A stretch of DNA of 64,000 nt from Ophiodon elongatus (taxonomy: Eukaryota > Chordata > Actinopteri > Perciformes > Hexagrammidae). A model generated the notes under the pieces. It saw only the letters and a list, made by a program, of their open reading frames with translations, was not told where the DNA came from and did not search any database. Positions 36,575 through 46,945 of this stretch are shown one piece after another. Each line of letters starts with the position of its first letter. Position 1 is the stretch's first letter. The DNA lies in NCBI GenBank assembly GCA_016806645.1, contig JACSYO010000040.1, positions 896,001 through 960,000 on the forward strand, written 5' to 3'. A program made the position numbers and the translations under genes.

Positions 36575-36910
36575 TGTAGAGTAAGGGTTCTCAACCTTTT
36601 GTAACTTGAGAATCACTTCAGGGTTGATAATAATATCCCGAGGACCACCTTCCCAAATATATGAGAAAAAAAACCATGAGAAAAAATACACTGGGCTGTA
36701 AAAATGTGTTGTGTCTCCGTCAGCCGTAATGACCAAAAATACATTTTTAATTCACATTTAATGTATTCAGGGTCATATTTCCTCACTTTTACTGACGAAG
36801 GGTTGACTTTTTCAATTACAAAAAACGATGAGTTTTATGTCACTGCATCCGAGGGAACGTTAGCCAGCCAACAGTTGAAACACACGTTGGTTTCTACACG
36901 ATGACGTTGG
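36575..36910. mobile_element. possible hAT-type non-autonomous element
   Basis: Begins agggttctcaaccttttgta, a typical end of hAT-derived non-autonomous elements, with aataatatcccgaggacc next to it. The other end and target duplication were not identified. Confidence 0.3.
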
Positions 36911-37065
36911 GATTCACTCGTGGATATTCAAACTGAACCCGTCATTGAAATGGTGCGTTTTTGTTCTTGAGCAGATTTAGAATATAAATTTATAATAATT
37001 GACAGTACCACTATAGCCCACTCGACGGTGCTAAGAGCAAGAGTTAGTTAGGGAGGAGTTCGTTG

Positions 37066-37465
37066 AAAGTCCACCAGGGGGCGACTCCTCTGGTTGTATA
37101 GAAGTCAAAGCTTCATGTGTTAAAGCTGCATTCTCTCTCCTGACCACCAGGGGGCGACTCCTCTGGTTGTATAGAAGTCAAAGCTTCATGTGTTAAAGCT
37201 GCATTCTCTCTCCTGACCACCAGGGGGCGACTCCTCTGGTTGTATAGAAGTCTATAGAAAATGACTCTACTTCTCTCTTGATTTATTCCCTCAGTAAACA
37301 TTGTAAACATGAGTTTATGTCTCAATCTCTAGTTTCAAGTCTTCTTCAATACAGCATGATGTTCATTTAGTAAATTATGGTCCATTTAGAGTCAAACAGA
37401 CCATAAAGCAGGGGACGCTTTAGGGGCGGGGCTACTATGATTGACAGGTCTCTATGGTCGGTATC
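37066..37465 (+). mobile_element. dispersed repeat with tandem CTCF-like motifs, copy B
   Basis: Three 73-bp units, each opening with ccaccagggggcgactcctc, start at 37071, 37144 and 37217. The last continues into a body (aaaatgactctacttctctc, acagcatgatgttcattta, gggacgctttaggggcgggg) shared with copies at 58530 and 62060. The core ccaccagggggcga matches the vertebrate CTCF consensus. Confidence 0.8.
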
Positions 37466-38744
37466 AGACGACGAGGACCACTGACTGTCGGTGTTTGAAG
37501 TTTGAGTTCGGAGTGAAAACAGGTTGCAACATCACACTGTAAACATTTTACAAGTCTTTGATTGAAAACTAATAAAAGTCCTAATTTATATTTTCAAAAC
37601 CCTTTTCTCTTAGCTTAGTTTCAATGTAATGAATTATGACGGATTATTTTTCATGAAGAAAAAGGGAATATAATTTAACTAATGTCTTCTTTCTTTTCTC
37701 TCTTCCTTTACATTCCTTTTGGAATTACTAACGGGTTAAAAACTAGAACTAGTTGGAAGTTTACAGTGCGGAACGAGACTCTTGATTCGAGGCTGCGTTT
37801 GGAAACAATCTCATATAACGCTGGAAAAGAAAACATCTAATATAGGAGGAAGCGGAGAGAAGCGATATAATAATATTTGAGTTATTAATTCAGTGCCTGA
37901 TCTCGACAGTGTGGATATCAAAGCAGAAAGTAGGCCATGAATCCCAACCGAGGATCATGTCATTTTCTGAAATGAACACAGTCGGTGTAAAGGCCGGCGC
38001 GGTGGAGACGCTCCTCTTTGCTCACTCTCCACAAGGTCAAGGAGGTCAAGTGTTAAATATGTCGCCTCTCAGAGTAAATTTCACTTCCTTCTCCTCCCTC
38101 AGATATATAGCTGAAATATATCGCAGGTGCAACATCACAACTCACTTTAACCATGACGCAATGACAACAAAGTCATCAGCAGACTAAATATGAATGAATA
38201 GTGACATTACAGCAGCAGAGGTTTTTATCCTCAAACAGTAAAAGCCAATTAAAAGCAGAGGACACTTTTTTTTCTTTTGTCTGACAACCGCTCACACGTG
38301 AGTCTCTTAAAACAAAGTGTTTGGCAGATCTTGTGAAAGCCAGCGGAGCATCTGTTAACCTTCTCTAATCCCTCTTCCAACATATTTTAATCACTCAGAG
38401 CCAGTTTGTTTAGTTAAGCTTCATATACGGCGGTTGTTTGTCGAAGGGTTCCTCCGTCGCCGCGGCGCTTTCCTGAAATCTAATGAACTCATCAAAAATG
38501 TGACTTTTCATTCGAGATCCCCGCTGACTGCTCGGATAATTGCATTTCCCTCCATGAAAACACGTCTTCTGCAAAAAGACTAAATCTCTTGGAGTGATGC
38601 GTTAAGGAAACCTCTGATGAATTAATTGTTTTCATGACTCAAGTGTTAAGAAATACTGTGATCACAAAGAGTGAAGTCACTTTACATTTAATAGAAATCT
38701 GGTGAGTTCATGGATGGATTATTGAAAGGGACACCCAGCACGGG

Positions 38745-39071
38745 CGTCAGGGGCCCAGTGTCAGGGGCCCAGCGTCAGGGGCCCAGTGTCAGGGGCCCAG
38801 TGTCAGGGGCCCAGTGTCAGGGGCCCAGTGCCAGGGCCCAGTGTCAGGGGCCCAGTGTCAGGGCCCAGCGTCAGGGCCCAGTGTCAGGGGCCCAGTGCCA
38901 GGGGCCCAGTGTCAGGGGCCCAGTGTCAGGGGCCCAGTGCCAGGGGCCCAGTGTCAGGGGCCCAGCGTCAGGGCCCAGTGTCAGGGGCCCAGTGTCAGGG
39001 CCCAGTGTCAGGGCCCAGTGTCAGGGGCCCAGCGTCAGGGGCCCAGTGTCAGGGGCCCAGTGTCAGGGGCC
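38745..39071. repeat. 14-bp GC-rich minisatellite, about 23 copies
   Basis: The unit is tcaggggcccagtg, with some 13-bp copies lacking one g and point variants (cagcg, gtgcc). ggggcccc-like cores are self-complementary. All plus-strand frames stay open and repeat one peptide period, so the ORFs here are not genes. Confidence 0.97.
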
Positions 39072-39123
39072 CCCTGGCTTTCACCTGGAAAATGTAACTC
39101 GAAGAGACACGTGCCGACCAAGA

Positions 39124-39440
39124 GAGATGCAAAAAGACTGTAAAGGGACACAAAACCACCAAAAAATGACAAAATTACACAAAAAGACTACAAAGAAACA
39201 CAAAACGACGATAAAACTAACATAAAATGACCACAAAGACAGAAAACGACTAAAAAAGACATGAAACGATGACAAAGACTCCATAAAAAAGGACAAAACA
39301 ACTACAAAGACACACAATGCAATGAAAAAAGACACAAAGAGACACAAAATGACAAACTAAAAAAGACAAAAATACAAAAGACACCAAAAAAAAATAAAAT
39401 ACACAAAACAACTAAGAAGAGACAGAAACGACAAAAAAGA
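39124..39440. repeat. degenerate A-rich 'gacacaaaacgactacaaa' repeat
   Basis: Loose ~20-bp units such as gacacaaaaccacc, cacaaaacgacgat, gaccacaaagacagaaaacgac. This is a decayed simple satellite common in teleost introns. Confidence 0.75.
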
Positions 39441-39447
39441 CACCAAA

Positions 39448-39520
39448 GACCAGCAGGGGGCGACTCTACGGTTGTATGGGTGACGTCACGATGTTTACTT
39501 CTCATATACAGTCCAAGGGA
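39448..39520 (+). mobile_element. short rearranged copy of the CTCF-motif repeat, copy E
   Basis: Joins the opening (gaccagcagggggcgactct) directly to the closing segment (gtgacgtcacgatgtttact, tatacagtcca) of the family, with the body deleted. The CTCF-like core is at 39450-39463. Confidence 0.6.
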
Positions 39521-40637
39521 AAAGGCCTTAAACAGACCAACAAAAAAAAAAAACCTGAAGGAAAGTACATTTCTAAAGATAATCTCACACATAAATCGCC
39601 TTATTAACGTGCTTGTTCAACAACAGCAGTAATAATAGTTTGAAGTAAAAGTTCCCACTGGGCACCAGCAAGGAGTTGGCACCGGTCCGACTCGTTAACC
39701 AGCGCGCTGCCCCTCATCAGTCCTCTATTCTCCGCCTCTCGGCTGAAGAGGATTTAATGTCCGAGGTTGAAAAGGAGCCTCGGTGTTCGTCTGCGTCCGA
39801 GCCGTCCGGCTGCAGCAGGAGAAGCAGGTGGAACTCATATTTCTGACTTGTTCTCAGCGAACAAGGATCCCTGATGAGCGAGAGAGAGAGGAGACGACAT
39901 CTGTGCACAGCAGTCGAGCTCGTCGGGTCTTCTGCTGCGTTCAGAAAAAAAAAAAGCTCCTCGGGACATTTAAAGTCTTTAACACTAACAGACGTCGCAG
40001 TGGTGGAAGACTCCGATTAACGTATTAGAAGCAACCGGTGGTAAACTCATACTCATGCGTAGAACCCGCTGCTCTGTGGAGAACCCGAGTCACCACAAAA
40101 ACAACATCCCACGACATCCAGTACATTTCCAAAACAAAAAAAAAAAGTCCTGCAGAAATTAAGGCCACTTTTCTTCGATATAAGATACACACACAGGAAC
40201 TAAATGGATATTTTTCAAAGCACAAATCAGATTTAACCTCACAGCTGAAATATTGAAAGGTGTAATTTATGCTGTGGAGAAATATGACTGATTTAACAGC
40301 TGCTGGACAGTTTTCTTGATAAATTACAAAGTTTTATCGGTAAAAAAAAAAAAACACATCAGAAATCTGTCATAAAACGGGTTGAGGATTGATCGTGTTG
40401 TCTCGCACTATTAATGTGGTTTCTCTCCAAACGTGCAGAAAATGAGGCGTGATGACAAATTAAGTTTCATAAATATGCGAGCAGCTAGTTTTACGCCTCG
40501 AGTTATGCGGAGAAAAGGTGGCGACGTATGTTATGTATCGGATTTTCAGAAAATGCCAGAGAAAGAGCGATGATAAAGTAAGATGCTGCTCCTCCACCAA
40601 CAGGAGTCTGGAGCTGAGGATCTCAGTGGTGGGGAGA

Positions 40638-40660
40638 GGGGGGGGGGGGGGGGGGGGGGG
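40638..40660 (+). repeat. poly-G run, 23 nt
   Basis: 23 consecutive G, preceded by ggggaga. It is a candidate G-quadruplex-forming tract in DNA and a likely site of length error. Confidence 0.95.
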
Positions 40661-40864
40661 CTCGATGATGCTTTATAGGCGGCCGTTACCGTGTCAACGG
40701 CGTGACGCTGCCCCTGTGTGACCAGGTCACACACCTCAGCTTCTCTCTGCATCCTCAACGCACGAGCGAGACTGAGACGTGACTAACGTGTGAGAGGAGA
40801 GGAATCGAGGCGAGAAATGAGAAAGACCCCGTATACTTCTTTTAAAATTATAATAATATGTTAA

Positions 40865-40885
40865 TTTTTTTTTGGGGGGGGGGGG
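40865..40885 (+). repeat. poly-T/poly-G junction
   Basis: 9 T followed by 12 G. Confidence 0.9.
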
Positions 40886-41374
40886 CTTTATTTGAAGGGA
40901 TTCAAATATGTTCACTTCACACTCTTCAAAGAGACCCTGTGCAAAAATCTGAAATATTCCACATTTATGAAACAGAACAATCCTCATCGCCCCTCTGTGT
41001 TCTGGATATAAAGCTCCACTGTGAGAGATCGGAGACGGTCTATCCTCACGGTTCAAACAGCGAGCGACGGGACACGGACGTCTCAAACGCAGTTAGAATG
41101 GAGAAAAGAACATTCTGCCTTTGTGGACATATTAATGTACAGAACGCCAAGAATAACCGTCTTTGGCAGCAGTTTTAAGGGCACATTTCCCGACAAGTAC
41201 AACATCAGGAGGCTGGAAGCTGTAGGTGATTCCCACATATTGACCCGGGGAAACATTAAAAACAACATAAAATCCTTCGAGAGGTCTTTTTAATGTGCCA
41301 ATAAGAGGATCTGTAGCTGGGGAACACAGAGAAGCTCCAACTTCTCTTACTTCTGCAGTTCTCTGTTGCACATG

Positions 41375-42617
41375 TGTTCTTCTTGTGTGTTCTTCTTGTG
41401 TGTTCTTATTGTGTGTTCTTATTGTGTGTTCTTCTTGTGTGTTCTTATTGTGTGTTCTTATTGTGTGTTCTTCTTGTGTGTTCTTCTTGTGTGTTCTTCT
41501 TGTGTGTTCTTCTTGTGTATTGTTGTGTATTCTTGTTGTGTATTCTTGTTGTGTATTCTTGTTGTGTGTATTCTTGTTGCGTGTTCTTGTTGCGTGTTCT
41601 TGTTGTGTATTCTTGTTGTGTGTATTCTTGTTGTGTATTCTTGTTGTGTATTCTTGTTGTGTGTATTCTTGTTGTGTGTATTCTTGTTGTGTGTATTCTT
41701 GTTGCGTATTCTTGTTGTGTATTCTTGTTGTGTATTCTTGTTGCGTATTCTTGTTGTGTATTCTTGTTGTGTATTCTTCTTGTGTATTCTTGTTGTGTGT
41801 ATTCTTGTTGTGTATTCTTGTTGTGTATTCTTGTTGTGTATTCTTGTTGTGTATTCTTGTACTGTATTCTTGTTGTGTATTCTTGTTGTGTATTCTTGTT
41901 GTGTGTATTCTTGTTGTGTATTCTTGTTGTGTATTCTTGTTGTGTATTCTTGTTGTGTATTCTTGTTGTGTATTCTTGTTGTGTGTATTCTTGTTGTGTA
42001 TTCTTGTTGTGTATTCTTGTTGTGTATTCTTGTTGTGTATTCTTGTTGTGTATTCTTGTTGTGTATTCTTGTTGTGTATTCTTGTTGTGTATTCTTGTTG
42101 TGTATTCTTGTTGTGTATTCTTGTTGTGTATTCTTGTTGTGTGTATTCTTGTTGTGTGTATTCTTGTTGTGTGTATTCTTGTTGTGTATTCTTGTTGTGT
42201 ATTCTTGTTGTGTATTCTTGTTGTGTATTCTTGTTGTGTATTCTTGTTGTGTATTCTTCTTGTGTATTCTTGTTGTGTATTCTTGTTGTGTATTCTTCTT
42301 GTGTATTCTTGTTGTGTATTCTTCTTGTGTATTCTTCTTGTGTATTCTTGTTGTGTATTCTTGTTGTGTATTCTTGTTGTGTATTCTTGTTGTGTATTCT
42401 TCTTGTGTATTCTTCTTGTGTATTCTTGTTGTGTATTCTTCTTGTGTATTCTTGTTGTGTATTCTTCTTGTGTATTCTTCTTGTGTATTCTTCTTGTGTA
42501 TTCTTGTTGTGTATTCTTGTTGTGTATTCTTCTTGTGTATTCTTCTTGTGTATTCTTCTTGTGTATTCTTCTTGTGTATTCTTCTTGTGTATTCTTGTTG
42601 TGTATTCTTGTTGTGTA
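41375..42617. repeat. 13-bp minisatellite, about 1.24 kb (~95 copies)
   Basis: The unit is ttcttgttgtgta. Left-hand copies (about 41375-41515) read ttcttcttgtgtg. The middle is dominated by ttcttgttgtgta, with occasional 15-bp ttcttgttgtgtgta units. From about 42250 on, ttcttcttgtgta units are mixed in. No frame of the plus strand contains a stop, and because 13 is coprime to 3 all frames give the same cyclic Cys/Val/Leu-rich peptide, which explains three overlapping ORFs of 433-526 codons. In shisa6 pre-mRNA (minus strand) the unit is UACACAACAAGAA. Confidence 0.98.
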
Positions 42618-43604
42618 CTGCCTTTCTGTTTCGCTGCGTTCTACTTTCTCCTTTGAAGGGATTAACGTTTTGTAAGAGTCAAAGCGACAGAAGGTGTCAC
42701 ATGATAATAAAAGCTGGGATGGATCACATAAAGAAAATCATTCAGAAAACTTTAAAACAAAAGATAATGCCAGAAAAAAAAACATGTCACACTTTAACAT
42801 CAACTCTTTTGGTAAAAGATATGCATATTAATCAATACTTCATTTTTGCATCGTTGCTTTTATTTATAGAAAAACATGTAGTAGGCACATGTATGTTAAT
42901 TTATATTTACTTTTTCTCTGTCTCCTTCCTTTTTTATAAAACATAAAACTAACATCTCACTCTGGAAGTTAATCAGGTGGCTTCAGTTGTCTGAACTGAG
43001 TCGACACGAGAAGATTAAAGAAGCAGAAATTATCCTTTGCAGATGTGTTGAGTATGAACATTTAGTTTCATCCATAATGCCATTTCCCTGAGAATGTTTT
43101 GCTAATTATGCCACGAAATGTTAATTGTTAGATTTAAAAATGTGGGATCGTCAGATGAAGAGAAAAACAAAAGCAAATCCTCATCATGATGTGTTCTGCT
43201 CTCATGTTTCTGGAGGACACACAGCATTAATCTAACGAAAATCCATCCAGGACATTTCCATGTCTGCGAAAATGAGTTTTGAAAGGGCACTCGAGGACTA
43301 AAGTTAAATATCTCTTCATGATAACTGAAGACTGGACCGAATAAAGAGCCGAGTTATTTTTCCTCTTCCTCTCCGCTCTGTTCTCAGAGCTTTTCACACC
43401 CCTGTTTGACATTCAGACAGTCTGTTGGCATGAGAAAAATAAGAACAAAATCATGAATTATTTATCTGCAAAATGCCTCCGAATGCAAGGCCCCCCTCTA
43501 TAGATTTCAAAAGTAATTATTTCATGACACAGGGAGCTCATTATGTAATGAAACTATTCATATTTTTTTTTTTTTGTTTGAGTCATTGTGCTAAGATGCA
43601 TTAA

Positions 43605-43622
43605 AAAAAAGAAAAAAAAAAA
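43605..43622. repeat. A-rich run
   Basis: Poly-A interrupted by a single g. Confidence 0.9.
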
Positions 43623-43891
43623 GCCTGCACTTTGTTCAAGGCTGTGCTCAGGACAGAACGCCGCTCAATCACCAGATCTAACCGTGACCGCTCTGCTACA
43701 GACCAACACTGAAACAAGGTCTCTGACGTCTTTGGAAACGAGGCGAGCTGAAAGACAACGCGTCCAAGGCCCGGTCTCTATTCAACAAAGGTCATCCTTT
43801 CTTTTCTCCCTTCGGCAGCTGGCTCTGACAGTGACATGTTTGGTATGAAAGGAAAGCGTCTTTTCATACACCTTGCAGTCGGCCGTGGGCG

Positions 43892-43919
43892 AACGCCACA
43901 GACGCCACAGACGCCACAT
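43892..43919. repeat. 9-bp tandem repeat, three copies
   Basis: Unit cgccacaga. Confidence 0.9.
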
Positions 43920-44063
43920 GCGGTCGGACGTGTGTGTTCGAAGCCTGGAAACCACGGTTTTAAATTCCTCACCGTGTCTGGTTTCTCCGCCGCAGCCTCT
44001 CAGTCTGCTCTCACCATCTTTTTACACCTCAGCCCCTTTGAAGGGATGAATTACAAATAGATG

Positions 44064-44083
44064 AAAAAAAAAAAAAAAAAAAA
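44064..44083. repeat. poly-A run, 20 nt
   Basis: 20 consecutive A on the plus strand; no retrocopy sequence recognised upstream. Confidence 0.95.
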
Positions 44084-44502
44084 TCTGTGTGTTTTGCATC
44101 CAATCTCCCAACACAATGCGCGCCGCCTCCAGTAATGAGGTCATTATTATGCATATCACAGATATCAAGAGGAATGAGCTTAAAAGCTTACGCGTCTAAT
44201 TGATTAAGGCAAGCAGGCAGCCATTACGCTTTGTAACAAAGGGAGGCTGTTTTTCTTAAAGGTTGTGATATCTGAACGACAAAGAGTTCTAATTAAATAT
44301 CAAGATATTTTGACTTATATAAATAAATGAGCGTCACGCCGAGGTTCAGCCGAGCCACGCGTTGCTCTACCGCAGCTGAGAAGAAGAATCCATTCAGAGA
44401 AGACGCTCCTTGACAAGGTTTTTGAAAAACAGTCAAGATGCTTTCTGCTTTTAGACCTTGGGGATTTCTGAGCTGCAGAGCTGACGACCGGAGACTTGAA
44501 AT

Positions 44503-44533
44503 CGAGTCAGACTCGAGTCAGACTCGAGTCAGC
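44503..44533. repeat. short tandem palindromic repeat
   Basis: gactcgagtca is repeated about 2.7 times; each unit is a palindrome around ctcgag. Confidence 0.9.
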
Positions 44534-44619
44534 GCGAAAGTCTTCAGGGACTCACAGCTCATATATTTAAATATTAAGAATGGACAATGTTTGCAAAGCT
44601 GTATGTTCAAATGTTGAGT

Positions 44620-44880
44620 CATTTTATTGGACTTGACTTGGACATGACTTGCGACTCGTCCTCCTCAAGGACTTGAGACTTGATTTGGACTTCATTGGAC
44701 TTGAGACTTAATTTGTACTTCGGACAGGACCTTTGACTTGGTTGGAAATGACTTGTGACTTGTCTCAAAGGACTTGATTTGGACTTCGTTGGACAGGACC
44801 TTTCTGACTTTGTTTGACATGATTCGTGGTTTTCTTCAAGGACTTGATCCTCGGCTTTACTTTGACCTGGTTGCACATGA
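44620..44880. repeat. degenerate 'ggacttgacttgg' satellite
   Basis: Irregular ggacttg / gacttgg / caaggacttga units over about 260 bp. It is of the same type as the gactcgagtca units nearby. Confidence 0.75.
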
Positions 44881-46184
44881 TACCGACTCTGGACCTTTAA
44901 AAGTCTCAGCGATCAGACGGTTTTCAGCTTTGTAAAAGTGAAGAAAAAGCTCAATTTTATTGTAGATGCTGACAATATCTCTTTCGCAGTACTCAGGCAG
45001 AAACCTTCACCCCGTCGGAGGTGGACATCGTGCCAGACGTGTCTGAACAAACCAGTGGATTCAGAGCTCGTGTAACTCAGCTGACCTGAAACTCATTGAC
45101 CAACAGGCTGTTTGTCACGTACGCAGCGTTTCCTCCACCTGAGCAGCAGCAGCAGAGTCCTCGAAGCCCCGCTGCACTCTGCGGAGCGATGTGACCTGGA
45201 TGAGAGCTGGAGGATACTTAATCTAATGTGGGGCAGCGCAGATTGCGTTGTATCCACGGGGCCGGGGGAGTTCATAGCTGGGAAACTTCAGGGACACAAT
45301 CTGCTTAAAGCAGATAGAGATGGCCTACTCTCTTCACTCCGAGAGCCTCCGGTCTGCTCCGGCTCGGCCTCTGGTCGCAGGCCAAAAGGAAAAATAAGAG
45401 AAGAGTAATTGATTCGTTTACTCCCTACGGATTAAATTTCACTCGTGGACGACAACAGTTTGGGGCATGGAGGCCGATGTTGCTTAAACTGCATATATGT
45501 CACGTTTCCTTTGATTTACTTTCCCCTCTTTGGCAATGACCACTACTGGGAACCAATTAAATCACGCTTAAACAGTAAATCTTGACTTAAAAGCGTCTTA
45601 AATGGGTTAAATAAAAGTGACCTTTGTATTCGCCACTTCTCGACTCTGGAACGCTGAACTAAGTTTAACGAGATTCATTCCCTCCGCCTGTGTTCGTCCT
45701 CGTTAGTGAGAGTTCATGCACACGGCACCGAGGCTGCTGATATGAGTTGATGGTGGGAGAAAAAAAAATAATAATTTGGTGGAATTAGAGGAGTACAAAG
45801 AACACTACCCTAACATAATGAGCAAGAAAGTATAGTAGTAAGCATTAATGCAAGTGTGCGCTCCAGGAGCAGGAAGTGCCTCCACTACAGTGTCTCTGAA
45901 TGTGTGGAGACCGTCCGGTTTCTTTAGGGGCTTTTAGCCGCTGCCAGCGTACTCGTCTGCCTGGTGGTGTTTGTTTTTTAAAAGTCTTCATCAGAATAAT
46001 ACAAATAGTCCACGATGACTCAGCATTAATCTGAGGTTGAAGCTGCCTGCGAGGAGGCGTTCAGTGTGCTCCAGGCTTGTATAAAGGAAAACGTGGTCAC
46101 ACAAGTCCTGTTGGTCCGTCTAGAAGACGATCACAGCGTCAGTGTACTCAAAGAAAGTGAGAGAAGTTTAGTTGTGTGCAGGAT

Positions 46185-46188
<4 letters not shown>

Positions 46189-46225
<37 letters not shown>
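46189..46225. repeat. (GA)n microsatellite
   Basis: About 18 perfect GA units. Confidence 0.97.
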
Positions 46226-46227
<2 letters not shown>

Positions 46228-46854
46228 AATACTCTCCCATGCTTGCACACCTCGGCACACTTGGCCAGTTGCAGTTGGTGTGATTTGATGGATTGTCTGT
46301 TTCAGACATAAGTTACAAAAATAATCTGCCGGAGCCAATTCTGTTTCATCACTTTGCTTCGAAGCATCCTGCGGTCTTAAAACGAACCCAGACCACACGC
46401 GAGGAAGCCAACATGAGTTATGGTTTAAAGGATGAATGAGAACAATATACTTTTTTTATTTTTGGGTTTAGAAGAAGGTCAACGGCAGTGCAGTTTTTAG
46501 ATTATCTAAATAGGTGAGCACATCTGAAACAGATGGCAGCTCTGGTTTCTATCATCCTACTGTTACTTTACAGCGTCGCTGCTGTAATTTAATTCAACAG
46601 TATATTACCGTTAATCTTGTAACAATATTCTTCAGTAGAACGTGAGGTTAACGGTGTTTCATCAGGTGCGTATGGTTGATGCTTACAGCGTTAATCCTGT
46701 AGCTAACCTGCCAGTAATATACTGCACTGTGTGTTGCTATAGTAATTTCCATTTACGGTTTCTAACTGTATAATTTCTTAAGTAATTTCGCTTGTTGTCG
46801 CTCCACATTTTTTCCTTAAGTGCGCCGTACTAGGAGTGAGAGACTGTTGACGGG

Positions 46855-46945
46855 TGGGTAAAACAAATGCATGACTTTCACCCAGGAGACTGCTGTTCGT
46901 GTTCCATGTGAAACCAAAAGTCAACCCTAACTTCATTTACATAAC
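46855..46945 (+). repeat. dispersed repeat 'CCCAGGAG', copy 4
   Basis: gactttcacccaggagactg, ctgttcgtgttccatgtgaa, aaaagtcaac; closest to 6563-6680. Confidence 0.5.

Noticed and set aside
38710..39225. Plus-strand ORFs of 103-171 codons with GPSVRGPVSGAQ periodicity (collagen- or mucin-like at first sight)
   Set aside because: Products of the 14-bp minisatellite; all three frames open with the same period.
41295..42946. Three overlapping plus-strand ORFs of 433-526 codons rich in Cys, Val, Leu
   Set aside because: They arise from a stop-free 13-bp tandem repeat read in three frames; each gives the same cyclic peptide. No start context, homology or splice support.
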